DNA of 64,000 bases, from contig NZ_AJLR01000111.1 in the NCBI RefSeq assembly GCF_000307855.1, forward strand, positions 36,422 to 100,421, given 5' to 3'. This document shows positions 1-9,284 of this stretch, piece by piece. Positions within the stretch are counted from its first letter, which is position 1; each line of letters opens with the position of its first letter. Origin of the DNA: Schinkia azotoformans LMG 9581 (lineage in GTDB: Bacteria > Bacillota > Bacilli > Bacillales > Bacillaceae_J). Below the pieces are notes generated by a model, which was given only the letters and a program-made list of their open reading frames with translations, had not been told where the DNA came from and made no database searches. Made by a program: the position numbers and the translations under genes.

Positions 1-296
<296 letters not shown>

Positions 297-299
297 TTA

Positions 300-1328
300 C
301 TAAATGATAAGCATTGCATCGCCAAAGCTGAAAAAGCGATACCTTTCTTTAACTGCCTCTTCATAGGCCTTTAATACATGTTCACGTCCAGCCAAAGCAC
401 TGATTAACATCATTAATGTAGATTTTGGCAGATGGAAGTTTGTCAGCATCCCATTAATGGCTTTAAACTCATAGCCTGGGTAAATAAAAATATCTGTCCA
501 ACCTGATGTTTCCTGAAATTGACCATCATGCCCGGAAGCGATCGTTTCAAGCGTTCTTGTTGAAGTGGTCCCTACTGAAATGATTCGACCGCCATCAGCC
601 TTAACCCGATTTAATAAATCCGCAGTTTCTTGCGTCATTTGATAAAATTCCGCATGCATATCGTGATCTTCTACAGATTCCGCACTTACAGGTCTGAATG
701 TACCTAGACCAACATGTAAAGTAATAAAAGCAACGTGAACCCCTTTTTGCTTAATTTCTTCGAGAAGTTCTTTTGTAAAATGCAAACCAGCTGTAGGCGC
801 GGCTGCTGATCCACGTTCTCTTGCAAAAACAGTTTGGTACCGTTCTTTGTCATCGAGCTGCTCTTTTATGTAATGAGGCAGCGGCATTTCGCCAAGCAAA
901 TCTAAAACTTCGTAAAAAATCCCATCATAGGAGAATTCAAAATGTCGACCGCCATGATCACCTTCACTTATACATTTCGCTTTTAAGCGACCATCACCAA
1001 ATGTAATAATTGTACCCACTTTGACCCGTTTAGCCGGTTTTGCTAGCGTCTCCCAGACGTCATTTTCGACCTGCTTTAATAAAAGAACTTCTATTTGGGC
1101 ACCCGTATCTTCTTTTACACCAAAAAGTCGTGCCGGTAACACACGTGTATCATTTAAAATAAGACAATCATCGGCTTGTAAATAATCAATAATATTTCTA
1201 AACTGTTCGTGCTTAAAGTCACCTGTTTGTTTATCAAGCACCATTAACCTTGAAGCGGTTCTTTCTGTGAGAGGTGTTTGGGCGATAAGCTCTTCAGGTA
1301 AATTAAAATTAAATAAATCAACTTTCAT
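300..1328 (-). CDS. queA: S-adenosylmethionine:tRNA ribosyltransferase-isomerase QueA
   Basis: Transfers and isomerises the ribosyl group of S-adenosylmethionine onto preQ1-modified tRNA, giving epoxyqueuosine-tRNA, the step after Tgt. The 342-residue protein has the B. subtilis length and the family landmarks: [15 protein letters not shown] at the N-terminus, RLMVLDK, the [11 protein letters not shown] motif near residue 60, the long loop containing [15 protein letters not shown] near residues 170-185, [10 protein letters not shown], and [14 protein letters not shown] near the C-terminus. No truncation is seen. It lies directly upstream of tgt and downstream of ruvBA and a DUF2905 gene, the standard Bacillales arrangement. 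The ATG start at 1328 follows AAGGAGACAACT, slightly long spacing but the only good start. Confidence 0.97.
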   Translation of the reverse strand: MKVDLFNFNLPEELIAQTPLTERTASRLMVLDKQTGDFKHEQFRNIIDYLQADDCLILNDTRVLPARLFGVKEDTGAQIEVLLLKQVENDVWETLAKPAKRVKVGTIITFGDGRLKAKCISEGDHGGRHFEFSYDGIFYEVLDLLGEMPLPHYIKEQLDDKERYQTVFARERGSAAAPTAGLHFTKELLEEIKQKGVHVAFITLHVGLGTFRPVSAESVEDHDMHAEFYQMTQETADLLNRVKADGGRIISVGTTSTRTLETIASGHDGQFQETSGWTDIFIYPGYEFKAINGMLTNFHLPKSTLMMLISALAGREHVLKAYEEAVKERYRFFSFGDAMLII

Positions 1329-1352
1329 AGTTGTCTAGTTGTCTCCTTCACA

Positions 1353-1544
1353 TTATCTAAATCGGCCAATTACATAAAAAATTAATGATAAAACAATACT
1401 TACAACAATTGAAGTAACGATTGGAAAATAAAAAGTGGTATTTCCCTTTTTGAAGACAATATCACCGGGCAGTTTCCCGATAAATTGCCAAAGAAATCCT
1501 ACTACGATGAGGACCACTCCCATGAGCATTAACATTTTTCCCAT
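1353..1544 (-). CDS. Small membrane protein of the DUF2905 family
   Basis: A 63-residue protein that is almost entirely two hydrophobic helices: residues ~3-22 and ~40-60, separated by a short loop with the KLPGDI and KKGNTTFYFP motifs typical of DUF2905. Function unknown. The family often sits between ruvB and queA in Bacillales, which is exactly the setting here. Its ATG shares the A of the ruvB stop codon (TAATG), so it is translationally coupled to ruvB. There is no catalytic signature to assign a job. Confidence 0.85.
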   Translation of the reverse strand: MGKMLMLMGVVLIVVGFLWQFIGKLPGDIVFKKGNTTFYFPIVTSIVVSIVLSLIFYVIGRFR

Positions 1545-2545
1545 TATTTTTTCGGCACCTCCAAATGGAAATGTTCATATACGTGCGGAGTTACAACTCT
1601 CCCTCTAGGAGTCCGCTGTAAAAAGCCTATCTGTAACAAATAGGGTTCATAAACTTCCTCAATTGTATGTGGTTCTTCTCCAATTGTTGCAGCAATCGTA
1701 TCAAGACCCACAGGACCACCGCGGAATTTCTCAATAATTCCTATTAATAATTTATGATCAATATGGTCTAATCCTAATCGGTCAACCTGAAGCATTTCCA
1801 ACGAATGGTTGGCTAAATCTGCTGTAATTGTACCATTACCCTGTACTTGTGCAAAATCCCGAACCCTTTTTAATAAACGATTGGCAATCCTTGGGGTCCC
1901 TCTTGAACGGCGGGCAATTTCTATGGAAGCAAGATCGTCTATTTCTATCGAAAAAATATCAGCGGTCCGTTCAACAATATGGGTTAATTCCTCTACTTTA
2001 TAATATTCTAAACGGCAATGCACCCCAAAGCGGTCGCGCAATGGTGCTGTTAATAGCCCTACCCTTGTCGTTGCCCCCACCAAAGTAAACGGTGGTAAAT
2101 CAATTCTTACAGACCTTGCACCAGGACCTTTGCCGATCACAATATCAATACAAAAATCTTCTAAAGCTGAGTAAAGAACCTCCTCCACGGTACGCTGTAA
2201 ACGATGAATTTCATCGATAAACAGGACATCACCAGGTTCAAGCGATGTTAATATCGCGGCCAAATCTCCCGGACGTTCGATTGCAGGGCCTGAAGTTGTT
2301 CTTATTTGAACGTCCATTTCATTCGCAATGATCGTTGCTAACGTCGTTTTCCCTAGTCCTGGTGGTCCGTAAAGTAAAACATGATCCAAAGATTCATTTC
2401 TCATTTTTGCTGCTTTTATAAAAACCTGTAAATTTTGCTTTACTTTTTCCTGCCCAATATATTGTGCTAAAACTCGCGGCCTAAGGCTTTGTTCAAACAA
2501 ATCCTCATCAGCTGTATATTCACTTGAAACTAAGCGCTCGTTCAC
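1544..2545 (-). CDS. ruvB: Holliday junction branch-migration ATPase RuvB
   Basis: Hexameric AAA+ motor that drives Holliday-junction branch migration with RuvA during recombinational repair. 333 residues, the normal length. Visible landmarks: the [13 protein letters not shown]-terminal motif, Walker [13 protein letters not shown] near residue 60, Walker [11 protein letters not shown] near 108, sensor 1 [11 protein letters not shown], the arginine-finger region APLRDRFG, sensor 2 [13 protein letters not shown], and a C-terminal winged helix containing [11 protein letters not shown] and [23 protein letters not shown] residues. The start is a GTG at 2545 after GAGGAGGCG. Lies 14 bp downstream of ruvA, forming a ruvA-ruvB-DUF2905 operon. 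Confidence 0.97.
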   Translation of the reverse strand: MNERLVSSEYTADEDLFEQSLRPRVLAQYIGQEKVKQNLQVFIKAAKMRNESLDHVLLYGPPGLGKTTLATIIANEMDVQIRTTSGPAIERPGDLAAILTSLEPGDVLFIDEIHRLQRTVEEVLYSALEDFCIDIVIGKGPGARSVRIDLPPFTLVGATTRVGLLTAPLRDRFGVHCRLEYYKVEELTHIVERTADIFSIEIDDLASIEIARRSRGTPRIANRLLKRVRDFAQVQGNGTITADLANHSLEMLQVDRLGLDHIDHKLLIGIIEKFRGGPVGLDTIAATIGEEPHTIEEVYEPYLLQIGFLQRTPRGRVVTPHVYEHFHLEVPKK

Positions 2546-2559
2546 TTAAAACGCCTCCT

Positions 2560-3171
2560 CTACCTGAGTAAGAGCTGCAAAGCCTTCTTTATATATTGAT
2601 CTGTTGGTAACTGTTCTTGTTGCAACTGCGGAATCACTTTTGTAATCTCTTTTTCAGCATAGCCTAACACTTTTAAAGCTTCAATTGCTTCCTCTAAGTC
2701 GTGTGAATATTTCCCTGAATTTATGACAACTTTTTCAGGTTCAAATAAATCGGGCATTAAATCCAACAACAAATCGTTAAGCTTACCCTTTAAATCTAGG
2801 ATCATTTGTCTAGCGGTTTTCTTGCCTACGCCCGGAAACTTTACTAAAAACTTTTCATTTTCATCTTCAATGGCTTGAACAACTGCATCCGGCTGTCCAG
2901 CAGCAAGGATTGCCATTGCCCCCTTCGGACCAATTCCAGAAACATTTAATAGTTTGGTAAATAATGTTCGTTCCTGCCTTGTTTCAAAGCCATATAAGGC
3001 AATCACGTCTTCACGGACATACTGAAACGTGAATATCTTGATCGTTTGCCCTAAATCCTTTTGGAACAAAAACGGATTCGGTGTGTAGATTTGATATCCA
3101 ACCCCTGATACATCAACTACTATAAATTCCGGGCTAATAAAATCAACTTTTCCATTAATAAATTCAATCAA
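2560..3171 (-). CDS. ruvA: Holliday junction DNA-binding protein RuvA
   Basis: Tetrameric protein that holds the four-way junction open and loads RuvB. 203 residues. N-terminal OB-fold ([13 protein letters not shown] ... [11 protein letters not shown]), then two helix-hairpin-helix repeats around residues 70-130 ([16 protein letters not shown] and [21 protein letters not shown]), and the C-terminal three-helix RuvB-contact domain after an acidic linker ([17 protein letters not shown]). The first codon is TTG (3171-3169), preceded by GGGAGAGGAATC; starting here matches the B. subtilis MIEF opening. The ~190-bp gap upstream contains an interspersed repeat and the bofC terminator. Confidence 0.96.
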   Translation of the reverse strand: MIEFINGKVDFISPEFIVVDVSGVGYQIYTPNPFLFQKDLGQTIKIFTFQYVREDVIALYGFETRQERTLFTKLLNVSGIGPKGAMAILAAGQPDAVVQAIEDENEKFLVKFPGVGKKTARQMILDLKGKLNDLLLDLMPDLFEPEKVVINSGKYSHDLEEAIEALKVLGYAEKEITKVIPQLQQEQLPTDQYIKKALQLLLR

Positions 3172-3263
3172 AAGATTCCTCTCCCTATGCGAACGTGCAT
3201 TTCTATATATACTTTAACCATTCTACCATATTTCGTTTGCATAGTAGAAGAAACATATATAGA

Positions 3264-3320
3264 AAAGCGAAAGCGCCCGTTCAGCGAAGTTTACTAGTCG
3301 CTGGGTGCTTGAGCTAGACA
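3264..3320. repeat. bcr-like interspersed hairpin repeat, short copy
   Basis: The left arm reads GCGAAAGCGCCCGTTCAGCG and the right arm CGCTGGGTGCTTGAGCTAGA. The arms AAGCGCC(C)..CAGCG and CGCTG.GGTGCTT are near-complementary. The same arm motifs (GCGAAAGCGCC ... GGCGCTgtAGCTAGACA) flank the longer element at 25242-25356, so this is one member of an interspersed family. Resembles the short palindromic intergenic repeats common in Bacillus chromosomes. Confidence 0.7.
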
Positions 3321-3358
3321 AACAAAAGGGTTAGACACTCAATCTTAGTGCCTAACCC
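3321..3358 (-). terminator. Rho-independent terminator of bofC
   Basis: On the minus strand, 8 bp after the bofC stop, a 12-bp stem (GGGTTAGGCACT pairing with AGTGTCTAACCC, one G-U) is followed by TTTTGTTTGT. Strong intrinsic terminator. Confidence 0.88.
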
Positions 3359-3365
3359 AAGTCCC

Positions 3366-3938
3366 TTATTGTTTAATGGAAAGTGTCTTAAAGCTTTCGA
3401 TAACCTGAATATAATGATCCTTTGATACGACAGGAATTCCTTTCTTTAATTCCTCCTGCTGCCTACTTTCAAGTTTACTAATATCAATTTGGAAGAAAGA
3501 CTGGATCACTTCTTCAGATTCTGCTGGCAAGCCTTTGAAGATGGTTAATGTTCCGTCCTCAGATATTCCGAAATAGCCATTCGCTTTTAGTAGTGGAGAG
3601 ATATCATCGACCGCTTTTCTAAATATCATCTGTCCTTCTTTTTGATCCACCAATTGCCAATCACGATATTGTGCCCAAAAGTCCTCCATAGACCAAATCG
3701 TTTCCGTGACAGTCTCCTCACTTGTATTCCCATCAAGATATTGTTGTTGTAAAATTACATTTACGGTTAGCGGTCCAGTAACTTCGAGCGCTTGGGTCTC
3801 TTCTTTGATTTGTTCAATTTTTACTCCATTATTCTCAGCAGCCGTATGATAGAGCAAAAAGAATATAGAAAAACCTGCGATTACTAGACTTAAAACTAAA
3901 TACTTCACGGCATGAGCCCTCTTAAATAAAGGAGTCAT
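3366..3938 (-). CDS. bofC: Forespore-secreted checkpoint protein BofC
   Basis: BofC is made in the forespore, exported to the intermembrane space, and restrains the SpoIVB protease so that SpoIVFB-dependent pro-sigma-K processing is correctly timed. The 190-residue product has an N-terminal signal/anchor (hydrophobic residues ~13-31), then the family core: MEDFWAQYRDWQLV, IFRKAVDDISPLLK.NGYFGIS, GTLTIFKGLP, IQSFFQIDISKLES and KKGIPV near the C-terminus. These match B. subtilis BofC from memory. I start at the ATG at 3938, which has AGGTG seven bases upstream; an in-frame GTG at 3947 is itself part of that ribosome site. The targets of this checkpoint, spoIVFA and spoIVFB, are also in the window at 19-21 kb. 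Confidence 0.92.
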   Translation of the reverse strand: MTPLFKRAHAVKYLVLSLVIAGFSIFFLLYHTAAENNGVKIEQIKEETQALEVTGPLTVNVILQQQYLDGNTSEETVTETIWSMEDFWAQYRDWQLVDQKEGQMIFRKAVDDISPLLKANGYFGISEDGTLTIFKGLPAESEEVIQSFFQIDISKLESRQQEELKKGIPVVSKDHYIQVIESFKTLSIKQ

Positions 3939-3966
3939 AATGGTCACCTCGATTTTGATTAAATAA

Positions 3967-4019
3967 AAAAACTTCTATTCTGGTGTCACTATTAGTTTCA
4001 CCATGGAATAGAAGTTTTA
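3967..4019 (-). terminator. Strong hairpin terminator after the YhcN-like gene
   Basis: A 13-bp perfect stem (AAAACTTCTATTC / GAATAGAAGTTTT) with a second inner pairing TGGTG/CACCA. Located 32 bp past the stop of the YhcN/YlaJ gene and just upstream of bofC. A-rich and T-rich flanks on both sides make it usable in both directions. Confidence 0.87.
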
Positions 4020-4050
4020 TCCTAAATACTGTAGAATTTTTCTCAATTAT

Positions 4051-4638
4051 TTACTTCCGTGACCCGAACATTCCTTTGTCAGTAACAACTCTTACTTCCC
4101 GCCCATTTGCCATTCCTTCTACAATTCGGCGGACCTTCTTTTCAATAGCTTGGCTGTCATCATCGTCCGTATCAATGACAACCAAAATTGTATTACCATC
4201 GATAATGGCTGCAACATCATTGACATTGGCAACATGTTCAATGCGATCCGTTATTCTTTGGGCAACGATGTTATCATGACCGGTATTATATGATCTTGTT
4301 GGAACACCGTTGAAAGTGGTATTTAAATGTCCATGATAATTATAGTCATCATAGCCATAATTCCCATCACCATATTTTGAAAAAGCCCCATCTTGCTCAC
4401 CTAAGTCATTTCCTCCATTAAGAGTCCGCACTTGGTTAACCATGTGCTGATCATTAAACCCACGGTCATTGATAAATCGAAAAGCCCCGGAATCGCGATT
4501 TGCATTTTTATCATTCGAATAAAACGCGACTTGTTCTAGCGGTGAATTTTCATCTTGAGCCGAATCATTAATACCACAGCCTGTAAGAGCAAAGCCGATC
4601 ATTATCATTATTGAAAGCGATAAAAGTATACCTCTCAT
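4051..4638 (-). CDS. YhcN/YlaJ-family sporulation lipoprotein
   Basis: A 195-residue predicted lipoprotein: hydrophobic signal of ~18 residues ending in a FALTGC lipobox, so it should be membrane-anchored through Cys-20 or so. The C-terminal ~90 residues are a Spore_YhcN_YlaJ domain (the RITDRIEHVANVNDVAAII stretch, then ILVVIDTDDDD and KKVRRIVEGMANGREVRVVTDK). Members are found in the inner membrane or coat of spores and some affect germination; the exact role is unknown. I chose the ATG at 4638 because GGGAGGC lies 8 bases upstream; a longer reading to 4695 has no ribosome site. Middle region is Asp/Asn/Gly/Tyr-rich (GDGNYGYDDYNYHG). Transcribed alone, with its own terminator. Confidence 0.85.
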   Translation of the reverse strand: MRGILLSLSIMIMIGFALTGCGINDSAQDENSPLEQVAFYSNDKNANRDSGAFRFINDRGFNDQHMVNQVRTLNGGNDLGEQDGAFSKYGDGNYGYDDYNYHGHLNTTFNGVPTRSYNTGHDNIVAQRITDRIEHVANVNDVAAIIDGNTILVVIDTDDDDSQAIEKKVRRIVEGMANGREVRVVTDKGMFGSRK

Positions 4639-4764
4639 GCCGAAAAGCCTCCCGCCATTTTTAGAGGATTTTGGGGACATTTTTTTGGGTCCCATTGTTA
4701 GGTTGGCAGATGGAGGCTTATTTTACTCTTTTATTTAGCTGGTAACTTTTACATAGTGCTACTT

Positions 4765-5505
4765 TTAGAACTTTGGCGGGTGTGCAGCCAAGTTTCTTTT
4801 GTGTTCTGAACGTCTATGGAGCCTTTCAATAATCTCACGGTCTTTTTCCGGGATTTCTTCACCATTTAAATAGCGGTCAATCGTATCGTAGGTTGTCCCC
4901 ATTTCATTTTCATCTGTTTGTCCTTCCCAAAGGCCGGCACTTGGTGATTTTGTAATAATAGGCTCGGGTACACCGAGTTCCTCGGCCATTTCCCTTACTT
5001 CACCTTTAGTTAAATGTACAAGGGGAACGAGGTCAACTCCACCATCCCCGTATTTTGTAAAATAGCCTGTATACCATTCGGCGGCATTATCCGTGCCAAT
5101 TACCAAATACCCATAATTATTAGCAACCGTATAGAGGGTGCTCATTCTGAGACGTGCTCTTAAATTGGCATCACCTAATGTGAGAGACTTTTCATTGAGT
5201 TCTCCAATTCCCTTAAGTTGATCTTGAATTTGTGAGAAGAGAAGCTGATGTGATTCGGTTAAATCAATTGTTAAAGCTTTTATCCCGCTGCCTTCAACAA
5301 CAAGCATTGCATCCTCTTGATCTTTAGGATTGCTTTTACACGGCATGATGACTCCCATTGAATCATTTGGAAAAGCCTTTTTAATTAGATAAGCGACAAC
5401 GGCAGAATCGATTCCTCCTGATATACCAACGATTGCACCATTAAGACCTGCACCTTTTACTTGCTCCTGGAGCCAGTTTACAAGCTGTTCTATTTTTTGC
5501 TTCAT
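4765..5505 (-). CDS. nadE: NH3-dependent NAD+ synthetase, short type
   Basis: Amidates nicotinate adenine dinucleotide to NAD+, the last step of NAD synthesis, using ammonia. The N-terminal PP-loop IVGISGGIDSAVVAYLIKKA (residues ~26-45) binds ATP. Further conserved parts are MPCKSNPKDQEDA, NLRARLRMSTLYTVANN, VIGTDNAAEWYTGYFTKYGDGG.DLVPL.HLTKGEV and the C-terminal EHKR. 246 residues with no glutaminase domain. B. subtilis NadE is about 272 residues, so this resembles the shorter enzymes of clostridia and archaea; that comparison is from memory. It is one gene away from nadBCA, so the window covers both ends of de novo NAD synthesis. ATG preceded by AAAGGAAG. Confidence 0.9.
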   Translation of the reverse strand: MKQKIEQLVNWLQEQVKGAGLNGAIVGISGGIDSAVVAYLIKKAFPNDSMGVIMPCKSNPKDQEDAMLVVEGSGIKALTIDLTESHQLLFSQIQDQLKGIGELNEKSLTLGDANLRARLRMSTLYTVANNYGYLVIGTDNAAEWYTGYFTKYGDGGVDLVPLVHLTKGEVREMAEELGVPEPIITKSPSAGLWEGQTDENEMGTTYDTIDRYLNGEEIPEKDREIIERLHRRSEHKRNLAAHPPKF

Positions 5506-5579
5506 TTTTTTCTTCCTTTCAACCGATTCTATTTTTGCACTTTAAGCAAGTTTAACTTTGTTATGGTTTAAAGTATAAG

Positions 5580-5623
5580 AAAAAACATCGCAATTTGCCA
5601 TTATGGGCAAATTACGTGTTTTT
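5580..5623. other. Bidirectional hairpin between safA and nadE
   Basis: Outer AAAAACA/TGTTTTT and inner AATTTGCC/GGCAAATT arms make a nearly continuous stem. Lies 17 bp past the safA terminator. Could be a second terminator or a small untranslated structure ahead of nadE; no partner gene decides between these. Confidence 0.5.
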
Positions 5624-5639
5624 CTAATCCATATTATCA

Positions 5640-5675
5640 CAGAAAAAGAGGCGATGGTATTATAATCGCCTCTTT
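5640..5675 (-). terminator. safA terminator
   Basis: Eleven-base perfect stem AAAGAGGCGAT/ATCGCCTCTTT with a 9-base loop, followed on the minus strand by TTTTTCT. Starts ~20 bp after the safA stop. Confidence 0.9.
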
Positions 5676-5694
5676 AGCCAGTTTCTATTTATTT

Positions 5695-7191
5695 TTACCA
5701 CTCATCTTCTTCATCATCTAAAACATCATTTCTAAATGAAGGTTCACCAAAATTTGTTGCAGGCATCTGTGTTTGGAATTGTGCAAACGGAAATTCAGGC
5801 GGCGCAAATGTTCCTTGAGGTGCTTGAGGTCCTGCACCTGCAAAACCTGTTTGTGGTGCCCCGAATCCTGCTGGCGGGATGCCGCCATAGCCTCCTTGTG
5901 GACCTCCAAATCCAGTTTGCATTGTTGGCATTCCAGTAAAACCAGTTGGTACACCCATAGTGCCTACAGGGACACTGCCATATCCAGACGGGACTCCTGC
6001 AACACCCGTTGGCATACCTCCATAACCTGCTGGCGGGATGCCGCTAAATCCGGCTCCTGGTACTCCTCCATAACCTGCTAGCGGGATGCTGCTAAATCCG
6101 GCTCCTGGTACCCCTCCATAACCTGCTGGTGGGATGCCGCTAAATCCGGCTCCTGGTACCCCTCCATAGCCTGCCGGTGGGATGCCGCTAAATCCGGCTC
6201 CTGGTACCCCTCCATAGCCCGCAGGCATCGCTCCGAAGGCAGGAGGGTCCAGCTTAGGTCCGCCACAACCACAATCTCCACCTGCAGCTGTCATTTGGCT
6301 AACTGGTGCTGCCGGTGCATTTATTGGTGAAAGGCCTGGATACATTTGTTCTATACCATCATTTTCATCATCAAACATCGCCGGACTAATAGCCGTTGGT
6401 TGCGGTGTAAAAGGTGCCCCCTGCATTTCCGGCATCGCACCGTATCCTGCTGGATTAAACATACCCGCCTGCATTCCATAAGGAACAGCAACAGGTGGAC
6501 ATGGATATGGCGGACATGGCATCGGTGGACATGGCATTGGCTGAAAACCACACGGTAATCCTGAGCCAGGCATTAAACCAGTCATTGGTACACAAGGGTA
6601 AGCCGGTGGAGGTTCCGGCAACGGTAGAGCTGGCATTGTCGGTGGCACTACTGGTTCTTCTTTAACTTCCTCAACTGGTTTTTCTTTCACTGGTGCCTCT
6701 TTAATTGGAAAAGTAGGTATGTTGAATGTATAATTATACATATTTTGTTCGATATTATAATCAATTTCAGATTGTTCAATAGGCATTTGTGGTATTGGTG
6801 GCAGCACAATTGGCGTTTCTTTTATCACCGGAGGAACAGGCATTTCCTTCGGTACGACTGGTGTTGGTATGATTTTTTGTGGCATTTCTTTTGGCACAAC
6901 AGGCATTGGTGCTGGGGTTGGCTGAATTGGCTTCGGCATTTGTGTTGGCGGCATTTGTATCGGCATTTCCTTCGGTGCCAAATGTGATAAGGACACCTCT
7001 TCTTTTGAATGCGGATTTCCGTGTTTCTTGACGGGCACACTGCCGGTTGGAATTTTAATTTTCATACCAGGCATAATCATATCAGGATTGCTGAGCTGGG
7101 TATTTACTTGTTTTAGCTCGTTAAAATCTACACCATATTTTTGGGCGATTTTCCATAGTGTATCGCCTTTTTGCACGATATGAATTTTCAC
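5695..7191 (-). CDS. safA: Spore coat assembly protein SafA (LysM)
   Basis: Organises the inner coat of the developing spore, recruited to the cortex/coat border. Residues 1-45 are a LysM domain (KIHIVQKGDTLWKIAQKYGV ... NPDMIMPGMKIKIP), nearly identical in pattern to B. subtilis SafA. The remainder is low complexity: a Pro/Met-rich part (PIQMPPTQMPKP, VVPKEMP), then a Cys-Pro part (PCPPMPCPPYPCPP), a DCGCGGP motif as in coat proteins, and four tandem 16-residue Gly/Pro/Ala repeats. The end is acidic (DDEEDEW). About 498 residues versus ~390 in B. subtilis, mostly because of the repeats. The GTG at 7191 is chosen: it follows GAGGAGG and gives the remembered VKIHIVQKGD start. A CATATAAT sequence upstream could be a sporulation -10. 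Flanked by the nad genes, as in B. subtilis. Confidence 0.93.
   Translation of the reverse strand: MKIHIVQKGDTLWKIAQKYGVDFNELKQVNTQLSNPDMIMPGMKIKIPTGSVPVKKHGNPHSKEEVSLSHLAPKEMPIQMPPTQMPKPIQPTPAPMPVVPKEMPQKIIPTPVVPKEMPVPPVIKETPIVLPPIPQMPIEQSEIDYNIEQNMYNYTFNIPTFPIKEAPVKEKPVEEVKEEPVVPPTMPALPLPEPPPAYPCVPMTGLMPGSGLPCGFQPMPCPPMPCPPYPCPPVAVPYGMQAGMFNPAGYGAMPEMQGAPFTPQPTAISPAMFDDENDGIEQMYPGLSPINAPAAPVSQMTAAGGDCGCGGPKLDPPAFGAMPAGYGGVPGAGFSGIPPAGYGGVPGAGFSGIPPAGYGGVPGAGFSSIPLAGYGGVPGAGFSGIPPAGYGGMPTGVAGVPSGYGSVPVGTMGVPTGFTGMPTMQTGFGGPQGGYGGIPPAGFGAPQTGFAGAGPQAPQGTFAPPEFPFAQFQTQMPATNFGEPSFRNDVLDDEEDEW
6017..6208 (-). repeat. Four 48-bp tandem repeats inside safA
   Basis: The motif beginning CCTCCATA recurs at 6017, 6065, 6113, 6161 and (start of a fifth) 6209, an exact 48-bp period. 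Each unit encodes 16 residues of the type PAGYGGVPGAGFSGIP. Units differ by only a few bases, so the array expanded recently or is kept homogeneous by recombination. Confidence 0.95.
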
Positions 7192-7224
7192 GGTGCATAA
7201 ACCTCCTCTAAAAAAGTCTTTATC

Positions 7225-7232
7225 ATTATATG
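7225..7232 (-). promoter_or_regulatory. Possible sporulation -10 element of safA
   Basis: The minus strand reads CATATAAT about 35 bp upstream of the safA GTG, similar to the CATACA-T -10 of mother-cell sigma-E promoters. No convincing -35 is visible, so the call rests on one element and on SafA being a sigma-E product in B. subtilis. Confidence 0.35.
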
Positions 7233-7302
7233 GGCTCATGGGCAAAATGCTACCTTTATTTATCTTCTTTCGTAACAATTTATGCTAAAAAAATAATTTT
7301 AT

Positions 7303-7334
7303 GAAAAAAGCCGATACGAAATGTATCAGCTTTT
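7303..7334 (-). terminator. nadBCA operon terminator
   Basis: Stem AAAAGCTGATAC/GTATCGGCTTTT (one G-U) with a 5-base loop and a run of six T on the minus strand. It overlaps the nadA stop codon. Confidence 0.88.
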
Positions 7335-8442
7335 ACACGATTTTTAACATTTTATCTAATGCAAGCAACGCATCTTTTGCAATTTCTTGATCAACAGTGA
7401 TTTGATTGAACTGTTCCTTTTGTTCAATCGTTTCCAGCGCCCATAATAAATGTGGTAAATCAATTCGATTCATAGTCATACAAGGACACATATTCGGATT
7501 CAGTGACATAATTTCTTTATCCGGATGTTCAGCAATAATTCTTTTCACAAGGTTCATTTCTGTCCCGATTGCCCATTTGCTGCCAGCTGGGGCCTTTTTG
7601 ATTGTTTCAATAATATAACTTGTTGAACCATTGTAATCAGATTCTTTCACAACTTCATGACTGCATTCAGGATGGACAAGAATATTCATATCCGGCTTCG
7701 TTCTACGAATTTCTTCCACATTTTCTACAGTAAAGCTTTCATGCACGGAACAGTGACCCTTCCATAATATTACTTTTACATTTTCAAGGTCGCCGTCATA
7801 TTCAAATTTATCATGAATCGGATCCCAAACTGCCATTTGCTCCAATGGAATTCCTAAATCAACACATGTGTTACGGCCTAAATGCTGATCCGGTAGGAAT
7901 AACAGGCGCTCTTTTTGAGATAATGCCCACTCAATCATTTTTTTCGCATTTGAGGATGTTACAGTTGCACCGCCATTCCGGCCACAGAATGCTTTAATTG
8001 CTGCAGTAGAGTTAATATAAGTAACTGGAAGAACCGTGTCACCAAATGTTTCTTGGAGCACCTTCCAGGCTCTTTCTGTTTGCTCCATATCGGCCATATC
8101 GGCCATCGAACAGCCTGCTCTCATATCAGGCAAAATCACCATCTGATCGCCTCTAGTTAACATATCAGCCGTTTCAGCCATAAAGTGAACGCCGCAAAAT
8201 ACAATATATTCAGCTTTATCATTCTTGGCTGCCAATTGTGCCAAGCGTAATGAATCCCCTGTTGCATCCGCAAATTGAACTACCTCATCCTTTTGATAGT
8301 GATGACAAGGTAGGAATAATCTTTCACCAAACTTTTCCTTTATTTCACGGACTCGATTTTCCATTTCTTCAACACTCATATTTTTATAACGTTCAGGAAT
8401 CGTTGTATTATTTTTCGCTGATAAAACATCCAAAATCCCCAT
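7333..8442 (-). CDS. nadA: Quinolinate synthase NadA
   Basis: Condenses iminoaspartate (from NadB) with dihydroxyacetone phosphate to quinolinate, using a [4Fe-4S] cluster. 369 residues, the Bacillus-type long NadA. The candidate cluster and active-site parts are visible: [32 protein letters not shown] near residue 110, [37 protein letters not shown] near 230, HPECSHEVV and the C-terminal [12 protein letters not shown]. Last gene of the nadB-nadC-nadA operon: its ATG overlaps the nadC stop (TAATG). Expression should follow NadR control at the shared divergent promoter region. Confidence 0.97.
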   Translation of the reverse strand: MGILDVLSAKNNTTIPERYKNMSVEEMENRVREIKEKFGERLFLPCHHYQKDEVVQFADATGDSLRLAQLAAKNDKAEYIVFCGVHFMAETADMLTRGDQMVILPDMRAGCSMADMADMEQTERAWKVLQETFGDTVLPVTYINSTAAIKAFCGRNGGATVTSSNAKKMIEWALSQKERLLFLPDQHLGRNTCVDLGIPLEQMAVWDPIHDKFEYDGDLENVKVILWKGHCSVHESFTVENVEEIRRTKPDMNILVHPECSHEVVKESDYNGSTSYIIETIKKAPAGSKWAIGTEMNLVKRIIAEHPDKEIMSLNPNMCPCMTMNRIDLPHLLWALETIEQKEQFNQITVDQEIAKDALLALDKMLKIV

Positions 8443-9284
8443 TATTTCACTCCCCCTTCAAGATTAAAGCTGATATCCAGTGCAGTTACAGAATGTGTTA
8501 GCATTCCCAGTGAAATATAATCAACCATTGTATCGCGATAATTTCCAATCGTCTCGAGTGTAAGACCGCCAGAAATTTCGGTTACGATTCCTTTAGGGAC
8601 GAGCTTTACATACTCAGCAACCTCTTCTGGTGAGCGATTATCAAACATAATGACATCCGCACCGGCTTCAACAGCCTCTAACACCTGTTCCTTTGATTCT
8701 GTTTCAACTTCAATTTTAACCATATGTCCAGCCTGTGAACGCACCTTTGAAACGGCTTCCTTAATTCCGCCTGCAAATGTAATATGGTTGTCCTTTATCA
8801 TGACACCGTCATATAAACCAAATCGATGATTATAGCCGCCTCCACAACGAACTGCATATTTATCTAACATACGTAAGCCCGGCATTGTTTTTCTTGTATC
8901 ACAAATTTTAGTATGATCACTATTAAGAGCTTGAACAGCCGCATGAGTAGCTGTTGCTACTCCACTCATCCGTTGCATAAGATTTAAAATAACCCGTTCA
9001 GCACTTAATAAATAAGCGACAGGTCCATGAACAGAAGCGATGACGTCTCCTTTTTTAACCAGCTCTCCATCTTGCTTATAAAGGGTTACTTCAATTGATG
9101 GGTCAAAAAAGGCATATGCTTCTTTGATAATATCGACTCCCGCTAACACACCGTCATTCTTAACTAGAAAATTTCCTTTTGACACTTTTTCTAACGGGAA
9201 TATATACTCACTCGTTAAATCTAATTCTCCTAAATCCTCAATAAAAAACTCTTGTAATTGTTTACGCAGCTTTACCTTGTTCAT
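8442..9284 (-). CDS. nadC: Nicotinate-nucleotide pyrophosphorylase (quinolinate phosphoribosyltransferase) NadC
   Basis: Converts quinolinate and PRPP to nicotinate mononucleotide and CO2. 280 residues with the N-terminal open sandwich ([13 protein letters not shown]), then [22 protein letters not shown], the PRPP-site region [34 protein letters not shown] stretch, [31 protein letters not shown] and [11 protein letters not shown]. Complete. Its ATG overlaps the end of nadB by 4 bp (ATGA) and its stop overlaps the nadA start, so the three genes are tightly coupled. Confidence 0.97.
   Translation of the reverse strand: MNKVKLRKQLQEFFIEDLGELDLTSEYIFPLEKVSKGNFLVKNDGVLAGVDIIKEAYAFFDPSIEVTLYKQDGELVKKGDVIASVHGPVAYLLSAERVILNLMQRMSGVATATHAAVQALNSDHTKICDTRKTMPGLRMLDKYAVRCGGGYNHRFGLYDGVMIKDNHITFAGGIKEAVSKVRSQAGHMVKIEVETESKEQVLEAVEAGADVIMFDNRSPEEVAEYVKLVPKGIVTEISGGLTLETIGNYRDTMVDYISLGMLTHSVTALDISFNLEGGVK

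Noticed and set aside
5718..7040. Several open frames on both strands across the safA region
   Set aside because: They arise from the low-complexity Pro/Gly/Met repeats of safA, have repetitive translations and no ribosome sites. The LysM-starting frame explains the region.
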